Positions 52,818-60,128 of a stretch of 64,000 nt of DNA are shown one piece after another. The stretch is from Roseburia sp. (lineage in GTDB: Bacteria > Bacillota > Clostridia > Lachnospirales > Lachnospiraceae). The stretch's first letter is position 1. Each line of letters begins with the position of its first letter. The notes beneath the pieces were generated by a model that was not told the DNA's origin, did not search any database, and saw nothing but the letters and a program-made list of their open reading frames with translations. The stretch spans positions 62,001-126,000 of the forward strand of contig JAFYVJ010000021.1 of the NCBI GenBank assembly GCA_017549185.1. Direction: 5' to 3'. The translations under genes and the position numbers were made by a program.

Positions 52818-53550
52818 ATATGGCAAAGAAAATGAAAAGGTAATTCTTTTATTACATGGCGGTGGACTGTCATGGTGGAACTATAGGGAAGTAGCAGAAC
52901 AGTTGAAAAATGAGTATCATGTAGTGATTCCCATTTTGGATGGGCATGCGGACAGTGATAGGGATTTTACGAGCATTGAGGCGAATGCTAGTGAGATAAT
53001 TTCATATATTGATGAAAATTTTGGTGGTAATGTAACCATGATTGGCGGGCTTTCTTTGGGAGGTCAGATTTTGGTTGAAGTACTTTCACAGAGAGCGGAT
53101 ATATGTCAGGCGGCGTTGATTGAAAGTGCACTGATTTTCACGATGAAGATGACCCATCAGATGGTGAAGCTTGCGATGGATATGAGTTATGGTTTAATAA
53201 AAAAAGAGTGGTTCGCTAAGTTGCAATTTGCTTCTTTGAAAATGAAACCGGAACTGTATGCGGAATATTATCGTGATACATGCAAAATCAGCAAGGAAAA
53301 TATGACGGCGTTTTTAAAAGCAAATTCTGCGTATGAAGTGAAAGATACGTTAGGGGGAACTAAGGCGAAGGTACATATCTGTGTCGGACAGCGTGAGCAG
53401 GGAATTATGATTCGCTCTGCAAGAAAATTGCATGAGTTGATACCGAGTAGTACGTTGGAGGTTTTGCCGAAACTTTATCATGGCGAGTATTCGATAAATC
53501 ATGCGAAAGAATATGCGGATAAGGTATGCGCATTAGTAGAGGTGGTTTAG
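52804..53550 (+). CDS. Alpha/beta-hydrolase
   Basis: A 248-aa protein: LLLHGGGLSWWNYREVAEQL (oxyanion HGGG segment), MIGGLSLGGQILVEVL (nucleophile serine in GLSLGG near residue 83), a lid region, and a late His in LYHGEYSINHAKEY. It is typical of small esterase/lipase-like hydrolases, with no substrate evident. It overlaps the kinase gene upstream and is followed two bases later by the nucleotidyltransferase-like gene. Confidence 0.82.
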   Translation: MKVIEYGKENEKVILLLHGGGLSWWNYREVAEQLKNEYHVVIPILDGHADSDRDFTSIEANASEIISYIDENFGGNVTMIGGLSLGGQILVEVLSQRADICQAALIESALIFTMKMTHQMVKLAMDMSYGLIKKEWFAKLQFASLKMKPELYAEYYRDTCKISKENMTAFLKANSAYEVKDTLGGTKAKVHICVGQREQGIMIRSARKLHELIPSSTLEVLPKLYHGEYSINHAKEYADKVCALVEVV

Positions 53551-53551
53551 A

Positions 53552-53938
53552 ATGAATAAAAGTGACATTATTTGCAGACTGGAAAAAATAAATTTCGACA
53601 AAACTGGATATTGGGTATTAGCTGGAAGTGCGATGGTGTTACATGGAATAAGACCCGAAACACACGATATTGATTTGGGGTGCAGCAAAGCGTTAGCAGA
53701 TGAACTGGAAATGCGGGGATACCCTTCGAAGGTAATGCCGGATGGAACAAGACGAATTGCATATGCCGAGGATGTTGAAATTTTTGAAGAGTGGATTTTT
53801 GATAAAGTGATTTTGGTAGATGGAATACCTGTGATTTCGCTAGATGGATTGCTGGAAATGAAGCAGAGTTTAGGGCGTGAAAAAGATTTGAGAGATATTG
53901 CACTAATAGAAGAATTTTTGCAGAGAACAGATAAATAG
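53552..53938 (+). CDS. Nucleotidyltransferase-fold protein
   Basis: A 128-aa protein: WVLAGSAMVLHGIRPETHDIDLGC has the GS...DxD core of minimal nucleotidyltransferases (GSAM then DIDL), with a later acidic strand ILVDGIPVISLDGLLEMK and a helical end. It resembles AbiEii/LinA-like or DUF6036-type proteins that may nucleotidylate drugs or RNA. No toxin-antitoxin partner is recognised beside it. The GTG-containing ribosome site GAGGTGG lies before ATG 53552. Confidence 0.65.
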   Translation: MNKSDIICRLEKINFDKTGYWVLAGSAMVLHGIRPETHDIDLGCSKALADELEMRGYPSKVMPDGTRRIAYAEDVEIFEEWIFDKVILVDGIPVISLDGLLEMKQSLGREKDLRDIALIEEFLQRTDK

Positions 53939-53951
53939 TAGAGGGGACAAT

Positions 53952-55031
53952 ATGAACTTTAATAAATATTATTTTGAAAATTATCCAATAGATACACCAT
54001 TTGACGGGAATAATCCTCGCTATGTTTTAGCACAAGATGGGATAGATGTGATATTAGAGAAAATTGTAATGTCGAGTCCATATTCAATTTCAAAAGATTA
54101 TTTTGAGAATAGTACGTTAGTAGATGCATTACTACATGTGGAAGTACTTCAAGAAAAGAATGGAAAATTGGGAATGGCAGTTCCATTTTTTCTTAAGCAA
54201 GATACAACCATTTTAAAAGAATTAAGTAAGAATGTTGCTAGTAGTATTGTTAATAAGCTGTTAGAACAGAAAGAAAAAATTACAGAAATTATAGAAAAGA
54301 TTGATAATGGCTATGCGTGTGATAGAAATTTGTATCATATTTTGTGCGGGTATATCTTTGATGGATTAATGTTTGATTTTTTGGAAGAGAATCAATTAGT
54401 AACTACGTCTTCTGTTCATGATACTGGATTAGATTATGTAGTAATCTTATATGAAGATGCAGACGAACTAAATGAGTATAGTGATAATTTGCTGTGTTCC
54501 TATAATCGTTTGATGGTAAATGGTAAAGGCTTTGTTTCCTTTGGGGATAGTGCAGGGAATCGTAAAGATTTTTACAGATATATGCGTTTGAAAGAACTGG
54601 ATAAATTGACAGAGTCGGAACGTAGAATTGTGAATTTTAAACCAGAAGAATTGGTTAATAACTTTGTAAAAATATTAGAAAAGCAGCATGTAGAAGAGCA
54701 GTACATTGAGGCATATGAGTATTTTGGATATTATAAAAATGGGCAGATTATGGTGCCTATTTATGATAAGAATAGTTATAAAGTTGCAGAAGAATTATAT
54801 AAATATGTATTGCTGATTACAAAGAATGAAATTATTGATGCTTTATCTGCAATACAAAAGAATGGAGACCTTACGGCGATAAGGCACGGCGTTGAAGTGA
54901 AGGATATTGCAAATGAAATATATCACTTGATATTTGGTGAGGTTAATGAACTACTTGCTCAGAGCGGAATGGTTGCAAAGCCTGTACAGATTATTGGTGA
55001 AGGTCGATGTTTAAAATCGTTCGAGTGGTAA
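53952..55031 (+). CDS. Protein of unknown function
   Basis: A 359-aa soluble, mostly helical and charged protein. It begins NFNKYYFENYPIDTPFDG and has NGYACDRNLYHILCGYIFDG near the centre and ILEKQHVEEQYIEAYEYFGY in the second half. I see no known catalytic motif, signal peptide or membrane helix. The acidic, tyrosine-rich pattern and multi-helix layout could be a regulatory or resistance-associated protein. AGAGGGGAC precedes ATG 53952. It is followed by a hairpin at 55101. Confidence 0.55.
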   Translation: MNFNKYYFENYPIDTPFDGNNPRYVLAQDGIDVILEKIVMSSPYSISKDYFENSTLVDALLHVEVLQEKNGKLGMAVPFFLKQDTTILKELSKNVASSIVNKLLEQKEKITEIIEKIDNGYACDRNLYHILCGYIFDGLMFDFLEENQLVTTSSVHDTGLDYVVILYEDADELNEYSDNLLCSYNRLMVNGKGFVSFGDSAGNRKDFYRYMRLKELDKLTESERRIVNFKPEELVNNFVKILEKQHVEEQYIEAYEYFGYYKNGQIMVPIYDKNSYKVAEELYKYVLLITKNEIIDALSAIQKNGDLTAIRHGVEVKDIANEIYHLIFGEVNELLAQSGMVAKPVQIIGEGRCLKSFEW

Positions 55032-55100
55032 GTTTGGCAATAAAAGGAGAAGTATCATGGCGAAAAATTGTGAGTTGATCAAAAACACTATAAATTAGAA

Positions 55101-55140
55101 AAGGAAGACGCACTTACCGCAGTAAATGCAATCTTCCCTT
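55101..55140 (+). terminator. Possible terminator hairpin
   Basis: GGAAGA (55103-55108) and TCTTCC (55132-55137) enclose GCA/TGC and TTAC (55113-55116)/GTAA (55122-55125). The T-run after it is interrupted (CTTAATGACTGATTTTT), so efficiency is uncertain. A 13-codon ORF (55057-55098) just before it is not convincing as a gene. Confidence 0.4.
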
Positions 55141-55400
55141 AATGACTGATTTTTCTGTTGTCCGCCAACGAATCGGCACCCGTAGTCCGATAAGAAGGCT
55201 GGTTTTAACGTTGCCAGTCAACGCTCCGGAAACGAAATCCGGGAAGTCGGATTCTTGTGTCAGTCCACAGATAGGGAATGCCTATCAACTAACTATATTA
55301 TATCTTGTCAGGCTAAATTATGCAAAGAGAAAAAAAGGCATAAAAAAAGTGCCCATTTTGAGCAAGTTGTATATCAAAAGATGAAAAAATGGATGAAAAA
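55141..55400 (+). other. GC-richer structured intergenic segment
   Basis: Between the unknown gene and the kinase gene lies a segment of higher GC than its surroundings with four short perfect inverted repeats in a row: ATCGG (55172-55176)/CCGAT (55187-55191), CGTTG (55209-55213)/CAACG (55219-55223), AATCCG (55236-55241)/CGGATT (55248-55253), and CCGG/CCGG around 55226-55242. A frame of 80 codons is open through it but has no ribosome site or recognisable product. It may be a structured RNA or a fragment of a mobile element. Confidence 0.35.
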
Positions 55401-55421
55401 TGTGAAGGGAGAAATTTGTTT

Positions 55422-56219
55422 GTGAAAAATGTCTATATCGAAGGAATTCAGGGAACCGGAAAAACGACATTGCTGCGTCTTTTAGGGCAGAAGCTCACGG
55501 ACTATCATGTATATTGGGAAGGTGATTACTGCCCGGTAGAATTGGCGTGGTGTACGTACATGACAAAGGCAGAGTATCAGCAGGCACTTAAAGATTTCCC
55601 AGATTTGACGGAAGAAATCAAAAAACGTACTACAGTGGAAGGTGACCGTTACATTATAGAATACACCCGTATTTTGGCAGAACGCAGAGATTTTTACGAA
55701 TATATGGAACGGTTTGAACTCTACAATGGCAGAAAACCATTGGATGAATATAAACGTATTTTATTGACTCGTTACACGAACTTTCAGGGGTCAGGCAATA
55801 TCTTCGAGTGCTCTTTTTTTCAGAATACGATGGAAGAATTGTTGTTGTATTATGATATGACGGAGCAGGAAATCGTGGCATTTTATGAGGAACTTTTTGT
55901 GGCATTAAAAGACAAAGATTTTGTGATGGTCTATCTGCAGTCGGATGCGATCGAGGAGAATATTTTACAGATAAAAAAGGAGCGCTCGGATGGTAGCGGG
56001 AATGAGATGTGGTATCCGCTGATGTTGCGTTATTTGAATGAGACGCCGTATGGAAAAAAACATCCGTTTGAAGGCGTGGAGGATATGGCGAAGCACTTCA
56101 GATGTCGCATGGAAATGGAATTGAAGGTAATTGAAAAAGTTATCGGTGATCAGGCAATTGTAGTGCCTGCAAAGGAATATAAATTAGAAAAGTTAATAAA
56201 ACAAATATGTGAAAATTAG
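55422..56219 (+). CDS. P-loop kinase (thymidylate/deoxynucleoside-kinase-like)
   Basis: A 265-aa protein: VYIEGIQGTGKTTLLRLLGQKL is the Walker A loop, YHVYWEGDYCPVELAWCTYM a substrate-site segment, and FECSFFQNTMEELLLYY and VMVYLQSDAIEENILQ resemble the LID and strand regions of dNK/TMPK folds. The substrate is unknown. GTG 55422 with AAGGGAG ten bases upstream puts the P-loop at the very N-terminus as usual; ATG 55389 would add 11 residues. Confidence 0.7.
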   Translation: MKNVYIEGIQGTGKTTLLRLLGQKLTDYHVYWEGDYCPVELAWCTYMTKAEYQQALKDFPDLTEEIKKRTTVEGDRYIIEYTRILAERRDFYEYMERFELYNGRKPLDEYKRILLTRYTNFQGSGNIFECSFFQNTMEELLLYYDMTEQEIVAFYEELFVALKDKDFVMVYLQSDAIEENILQIKKERSDGSGNEMWYPLMLRYLNETPYGKKHPFEGVEDMAKHFRCRMEMELKVIEKVIGDQAIVVPAKEYKLEKLIKQICEN

Positions 56220-56282
56220 GTTGTTCAAAAAACTGGATGAAAGGAAAAGAGAATTGCAGGAGGCAGACTCGGAGTAAAATGA

Positions 56283-56810
56283 ATGAGGATTGAAGTGAGA
56301 GTTATTGACAAAGAGCACAGTGCAGATATCAGGATTCCAAACCAGTCATTTCCATTATTCGGGAGAATGATTCCGGTATACGAGAATGAGCAGTGGAGTT
56401 ACAAAACGGAATTGTTTTCAGAAGTGAGTGAAATGTGTTTCCCAGACGAGAATTATGATTTTGATACACTTTCAAAGAACAGTATTTTTGTAGGTGCCTA
56501 TGATGGCGATACTTGTGTGGGTTTGGCGATTTTGCAGCAGGCATGGTTTAAATATATGTATCTGTATGATTTGAAGGTGAACCGCGATTATCGCAGAATG
56601 CAAGTTGGTACGATGCTTGTAGAAAAAATGAAAGTGATTGCACGGGAGAATCATTATAATGGTATCTATACTGTGGGACAGGATAATAATCTTGTAGCTT
56701 GCAATTTTTACATAAAATCAGGGTTCGTGATAGGTGGTTTGGATACGAAAGTTTATCAGGGAACCAGCCAGCAGGGCAAGAAGGATATTTTGTTTTATTT
56801 GGATATCTAG
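56283..56810 (+). CDS. Streptothricin acetyltransferase-like GNAT (SatA family)
   Basis: A 175-aa GNAT with the distinctive layout of streptothricin acetyltransferases: FPLFGRMIPVYENEQWSY near residues 20-40, LYDLKVNRDYRRMQVGTMLV (acetyl-CoA loop), YTVGQDNNLVACNFYIKSGF and the ending KKDILFYLDI. SatA-type enzymes acetylate the beta-lysine chain of streptothricin. Similarity is by eye; the actual substrate may be another polyamine or drug. It is one of at least five intact GNAT genes in this region. Confidence 0.75.
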   Translation: MRIEVRVIDKEHSADIRIPNQSFPLFGRMIPVYENEQWSYKTELFSEVSEMCFPDENYDFDTLSKNSIFVGAYDGDTCVGLAILQQAWFKYMYLYDLKVNRDYRRMQVGTMLVEKMKVIARENHYNGIYTVGQDNNLVACNFYIKSGFVIGGLDTKVYQGTSQQGKKDILFYLDI

Positions 56811-56831
56811 TGCGGACTCGGAGTAAAAAAT

Positions 56832-57362
56832 ATGAAAAATAATATGGTGATTGCGGAAACAGAAAGACTGATTTTACGCAGATATATGGAGGCAGACTTA
56901 GAGGATTTGCACGAGTACTTATCCAATCCAAATGTGGTGGAATTTGAACCATATCAACCGATGTCATTTGAAGAAGTGAAAGAAGAATTGAAGGAGCGGA
57001 TTTCCTCAGATGAGACGATTGCAGTAGAACTAAAAGAGAATCATAAGCTGATTGGAAACGTATACCTTGGGAAAAGAGATTTTTATGCATTGGAAATGAG
57101 GTATGTTTTGAATGATGCATATTGGAACCGTGGATATGCCCACGAGAGTTGTGCGGAGTTAATGAAACTGGCTTTCGAGAATGGTGTACATAGAATTTAT
57201 GCGGAGTGTGATCCGGAGAATAGGAACTCTTGGAAACTGTTAGAAGCACTCGGTTTTACAAGAGAAGCACACTTGCGAAAAAATGTGTATTTTTGGTGTG
57301 ATGAAAAAGGGGAGCCGATTTGGAAGGACACCTTTATTTATGGCAGATTGAGGGAAGAGTAG
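56832..57362 (+). CDS. GNAT acetyltransferase, RimJ/RimL-like
   Basis: A 176-aa GNAT: ETERLILRRYMEADLEDL is the usual RimJ-like opening, YVLNDAYWNRGYAHESCAELMK the acetyl-CoA loop, and AECDPENRNSWKLLEALGF the C-terminal half. Targets of such proteins are protein N-termini or small amines. The gene starts 21 nt after the SatA-like gene; the ISLre2 element lies 25 nt after its stop. Confidence 0.82.
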   Translation: MKNNMVIAETERLILRRYMEADLEDLHEYLSNPNVVEFEPYQPMSFEEVKEELKERISSDETIAVELKENHKLIGNVYLGKRDFYALEMRYVLNDAYWNRGYAHESCAELMKLAFENGVHRIYAECDPENRNSWKLLEALGFTREAHLRKNVYFWCDEKGEPIWKDTFIYGRLREE

Positions 57363-57378
57363 CAGGAGTAACGTTGAA

Positions 57379-57387
57379 AAGTAAATA
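57379..57387. repeat. Target-site duplication, left
   Basis: AAGTAAATA at 57379-57387 recurs at 59251-59259, flanking the insertion sequence. The match extends four more bases (GGCT) on both sides, so the duplication is 9-13 bp; 9 bp is what I recall for ISLre2 elements. Confidence 0.75.
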
Positions 57388-57497
57388 GGCTAGCGTAAAA
57401 TTTTTGTAGGAAAATTAAATAGACAAAAGAAGAAAGCACCGCTTTGTGTTAAGATTAGTTTTGCAGAACAAAATCTACATAAAGGAAGGTGCTTTCT

Positions 57498-58973
57498 ATG
57501 ATTAAAAGTATACAACAGTTTCAAGCAAAAGGGGTAAAAAATTTAGAAAAAGTTTTCATTGATTATTCAGCAGATATGACAAAGATCGCTGAGATGGTAT
57601 ATGGTGTCAAAAATGAGGTTATTAAGCTTGGTCTGGAGATGATTGTGGAAGAACTGGAGACTTATGATGAATATCTTTGTAAACATAAGAATGTACGACC
57701 AGAATGGTACATTGTAAGAAAAGACACCACAACACTTCTAACCAGCCTTGGGAGCATAACATATCAAAAGACGCTCTTTAAGAATAAGGTAACAGGAAAA
57801 AGTGAATATCTCTTAGACCGTGTCATGGGAATTGAAAAACATGCTCGAATGACAGAGGACGCAGAAGCAGAACTTCTAAAAGAGGCTGTGCAGACCAGTT
57901 ATCAAAAAGGTGGGATATCAGCATGTATTTCCGATGAATTTGTAAGCAAAGAAACTGTCAAAAACAAAATCCATGCACTTGAGTTTCCTAAAAACAACGA
58001 AGTTTTGAAGGAGAAAAAAGTAGTGGATTATCTTTATATAGATGCAGATGAAGACCATGTATCCCTGCAGTTCCATGAGAAGAAAGGCGATTTAGTCAAA
58101 CTGGAAAATAACCGTAAGGATAACTGTGCCATCGCAAAGCTTGTGTATATTTACGAAGGAATTGAGAAAGAAGCACCTGAAAGTAAAAGACATAAACTGG
58201 TAAATCCGTACTATTTTTGCAGAGGCTGTGAGGAAGATGGAAACCAAAAGTTCTGGGATGAAATTTTCACATTTATGGATAATCATTATGATCTGGATAA
58301 GGTGAAAAGGATATATCTCAACGCAGATGGTGGAGCATGGATTAAAGCAGGAAAAAACAGAATTGCAGGAATCACATATGTATTGGATGAGTTTCATTTG
58401 GAAAAATATCTTACAAAACTGACGAGTCATATGAAGGATACACGAGAAGATGCTAAAAAGGAACTGGTTCATGCAATAAGGTATGAAAAGAAAAGTGATT
58501 TTGAGGCAATAGTGGAACGATTAAAAGGATGTCTTAAATCAGAAACAGGGATAAAGCGAATTGAAACTAGTAAAGACTATATTTTATCCAATTGGACAGC
58601 TGCAAGATTACGCCTTAACCGAAAAGAAGGTGTGATTGGCTGTAGTGCAGAAGGACATGTCAGTCATGTTCTATCGAGCAGAATGAGTTCACGACCATTA
58701 GGCTGGAGTGTAGTAGGAATGGGAAAAATGGCAGAATTAAGAGCATATCAGTATAACAATGGCGATATGCTTGAATTAGTGCGCTATCAGAAAACGCTTT
58801 TGCCAAAAGCAGCTGGATGTGAAGAAGTTGTATCAAGCTGTGCAGAACTATTGTTGCAGGAAAGCAAACACAAACAAAAGCTTGGTGTGTATGCGAATAC
58901 TAAAATGTACTCTATCCCATACCCACAAATCAGAAAAATAGCAAACTTTAAAGGTCATATTTATGGCTTGTAA
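57498..58973 (+). CDS. ISLre2-family transposase
   Basis: A 491-aa protein of the UPF0236/ISLre2 type: YIVRKDTTTLLTSLGSITYQKTLFK, RMTEDAEAELLKEAV, VVDYLYIDADEDHVSLQ (probable catalytic Asp), RIYLNADGGAWIKAG, YVLDEFHLEKYL, and near the end CSAEGHVSHVLSSRMSSRP. The acidic residues fit a DDE/D-like nuclease. ATG 57498 has AAAGGAAGGTG upstream and is preferred over an in-frame start nine bases earlier. The frame is intact and of full length. Confidence 0.93.
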   Translation: MIKSIQQFQAKGVKNLEKVFIDYSADMTKIAEMVYGVKNEVIKLGLEMIVEELETYDEYLCKHKNVRPEWYIVRKDTTTLLTSLGSITYQKTLFKNKVTGKSEYLLDRVMGIEKHARMTEDAEAELLKEAVQTSYQKGGISACISDEFVSKETVKNKIHALEFPKNNEVLKEKKVVDYLYIDADEDHVSLQFHEKKGDLVKLENNRKDNCAIAKLVYIYEGIEKEAPESKRHKLVNPYYFCRGCEEDGNQKFWDEIFTFMDNHYDLDKVKRIYLNADGGAWIKAGKNRIAGITYVLDEFHLEKYLTKLTSHMKDTREDAKKELVHAIRYEKKSDFEAIVERLKGCLKSETGIKRIETSKDYILSNWTAARLRLNRKEGVIGCSAEGHVSHVLSSRMSSRPLGWSVVGMGKMAELRAYQYNNGDMLELVRYQKTLLPKAAGCEEVVSSCAELLLQESKHKQKLGVYANTKMYSIPYPQIRKIANFKGHIYGL

Positions 58974-58984
58974 AAGCACTACTA

Positions 58985-59120
58985 GGCTTAGTCCTCTTGA
59001 TTATACAAAGACTTGGAATTTCTGTCTGTCAAGGACGAAGCCACGATGTGGTGCCGCTTTGCGGCATCCTTGACAGGCAAGAAATATCCAAGTCAAAAGA
59101 ACGAACAAGAGGACTAAGCC
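58985..59120 (+). other. 136-nt near-perfect long hairpin inside the IS, after the transposase gene
   Basis: Nested arms pair in order: GGCTTAGTCCTCTTG (58985-58999) with CAAGAGGACTAAGCC (59106-59120); GACTTGGA (59010-59017) with TCCAAGTC (59087-59094); ATTTCT (59018-59023) with AGAAAT (59080-59085); CTGTCAAGG (59026-59034) with CCTTGACAG (59068-59076); and TGCCGC (59052-59057) with GCGGCA (59061-59066) over TTT. That is 44 base pairs in one stem-loop. No T-run follows. It may be a structured RNA of the IS or a nested miniature element. Confidence 0.75.
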
Positions 59121-59250
59121 GAAGTCTGCCCACAGGGCAACTCTTTGTTGCAAAAATCAAACAAAAGGAATAAAGTATAAGCAGAACAATTTTTTGACAC
59201 ATCACAGGTGATTTCTGCCTATTAAATTCCTACAGTAAATTTACGCCGTC

Positions 59251-59259
59251 AAGTAAATA
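59251..59259. repeat. Target-site duplication, right
   Basis: AAGTAAATA, copy of 57379-57387, directly after the right inverted repeat of the IS and eight bases before the antitoxin -35 box. Confidence 0.75.
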
Positions 59260-59267
59260 GGCTGTCA

Positions 59268-59296
59268 TTGACAGAAAAATGGCTTAGTGTTATTAT
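59268..59296 (+). promoter_or_regulatory. Consensus sigma-A promoter of the antisense antitoxin RNA
   Basis: TTGACA (59268-59273), 17-nt spacer, TATTAT (59291-59296). It faces the toxin gene and would start a short RNA near 59303 that ends at the terminator 59352-59390. Confidence 0.8.
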
Positions 59297-59302
59297 TTAA
59301 AT

Positions 59303-59390
59303 AGAGAAGAGCTACCGATAGACGGTTAGCCCTAAAATAACGTTTTTATGTAATAACCGCTAAGTTGAGGGACTGGGCGGTTATTTTTTT
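59303..59390 (+). ncRNA. Putative type I antitoxin RNA (antisense to the toxin 3' end)
   Basis: About 88 nt between a consensus promoter and an intrinsic terminator (AATAACCGC 59352-59360 with GCGGTTATT 59377-59385, then T-run). The RNA is complementary to the 3' untranslated end of the toxin transcript running the other way, as RatA is to txpA and SR4 to bsrG. Its 5' part (AGAGCTACC 59308-59316, CGGTTAG 59323-59329) repeats words of the toxin 5' UTR. Start point is inferred from promoter spacing. Confidence 0.65.
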
Positions 59391-59479
59391 GTGCAGCTAT
59401 TCTTACCAAGCGAATAGCCAAGACTAAAGAATGTCACACATAAACTGATGACAGACATCAAGCTTTCGATGGTCAGCAT
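59381..59479 (-). CDS. Type I toxin: 32-aa hydrophobic holin-like peptide
   Basis: The peptide reads MLTIESLMSVISLCVTFFSL followed by GYSLGKNSCTKK: one membrane helix and a basic tail, like TxpA/BsrG-type and holin-like toxins that depolarise or disturb the membrane. GGAGG lies eight bases before its ATG. Its transcript starts at a TATAAT promoter (59589-59617) about 110 nt upstream and runs into a convergent antisense RNA gene. A sister copy is at 50412-50510. The family call rests on size, composition and locus design. Confidence 0.75.
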   Translation of the reverse strand: MLTIESLMSVISLCVTFFSLGYSLGKNSCTKK

Positions 59480-59588
59480 AAGCAAGTCCTCCAGTACCGA
59501 GATTTCTGTAAGCAGATTTCTATGTAAACAGAGGTCACAGTCCTCTGAAAAAGGACTAACCGCCTACCGTTATGGTAGCTCTGGTAAT

Positions 59589-59617
59589 ATTATATCACAA
59601 AACGAACATACGTTCAA
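59589..59617 (-). promoter_or_regulatory. Toxin promoter overlapped by a LexA (SOS) box
   Basis: On the minus strand TTGAAC (59612-59617), 17-nt spacer and perfect TATAAT (59589-59594). CGAACATACGTTCA (59603-59616) within it matches the Gram-positive LexA/DinR box CGAACRNRYGTTYG at 13 of 14 positions. Binding of LexA would block the promoter until DNA damage. Confidence 0.75.
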
Positions 59618-59618
59618 T

Positions 59619-59645
59619 ATAAATTCTGAGAAACTCAGAATTTAT
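59619..59645. repeat. Perfect 12-bp inverted repeat upstream of the toxin promoter
   Basis: ATAAATTCTGAG (59619-59630), AAA, CTCAGAATTTAT (59634-59645). It lies directly behind the toxin -35 box and before the decayed gene at 59664; no T-run follows on either strand, so an operator or stabiliser is more likely than a terminator. Confidence 0.6.
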
Positions 59646-59663
59646 AAAGGAGACCGACATATC

Positions 59664-59862
59664 ATGATAGACACAGAATTCACATTGCAAAATCACATTC
59701 TAACTGATGTAGAAAAACAAGAAATCTGCTCGTGAGCAGAATTATAGAGCATTTTATGACGGAGATTGTCTGGTTGGATTCGTGAATATTAAGGCAGAAG
59801 AGACCAAAGTATTCATAGGAATAGGCGTAAAACCAGAAGAAATTTGTGAAAAAATATGGTGA
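59664..59862 (+). pseudogene. Frameshifted acetyltransferase (GNAT) remnant
   Basis: ATG 59664 with AAAGGAG upstream opens a frame of 23 codons (IDTEFTLQNHILTDVEKQEICS) ended by TGA. In the next frame the text goes on as REQNYRAFYDGDCLVGFVNI, then KVFIGIGVKPEEICEK and TGA 59860. DGDCLVGFVN and IGIGVKPE are like the central GNAT strands; the acetyl-CoA loop and C-terminus are missing. Confidence 0.6.
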
Positions 59863-59976
59863 GATTTTAAATAAAACATTTGACACAATTTAAAAATAAG
59901 ACTATCATAATTTGAGAAATTATTCGTAACGATAGTGGTATGGAATAATTGCAACTATTTTGGAAAAGGAGGTTAA

Positions 59977-60078
59977 ATGACTATGCGAAAAAATTTACAG
60001 AAAGTAGCGGGAAACCATTTTGGGAAACCAATTTGGCTTATCTCGATGATTAAACCTCCGAAGGTGAACCTAAATTAG
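59977..60078 (+). pseudogene. 33-codon ORF, probable gene remnant
   Basis: AAAAGGAGG directly precedes ATG 59977; the ORF reads MTMRKNLQKVAGNHFGKPIW, LISMIKPPKVNLN and stops. It has a good ribosome site but no full domain; KPPKVNL looks like the end of a larger protein. I do not recognise the family. Confidence 0.35.
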
Positions 60079-60128
60079 AATATAGTTACATTTTAAAAGA
60101 TAAATTTTGAAAGATAGAGGAAAAAATT

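Larger units (their letters stand above)
57388..59250 (+). mobile_element. ISLre2-family insertion sequence, complete
   Basis: An element of about 1.86 kb flanked by a direct repeat. The ends are imperfect inverted repeats: on the left GCGTAAAATTTTTGTAGGAA (57393 on), on the right, read inward, GCGTAAATTTACTGTAGGAA, followed by TTAAATAG/TTAATAG. It encodes one intact transposase and carries a 136-nt hairpin between the transposase gene and the right end. Intact frame, ends and duplication suggest recent insertion. It landed between a GNAT gene and the promoter of the type I antitoxin. Confidence 0.85.

Noticed and set aside
55141..55384. 80-codon ORF as a gene
   Set aside because: No ribosome site, unusual composition and no recognisable domain; the stems suggest a structural element instead.
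56548..57249. Minus-strand ORF of 233 codons over two GNAT genes
   Set aside because: Both plus-strand GNAT genes have clear motifs and ribosome sites; the antisense frame is a shadow.
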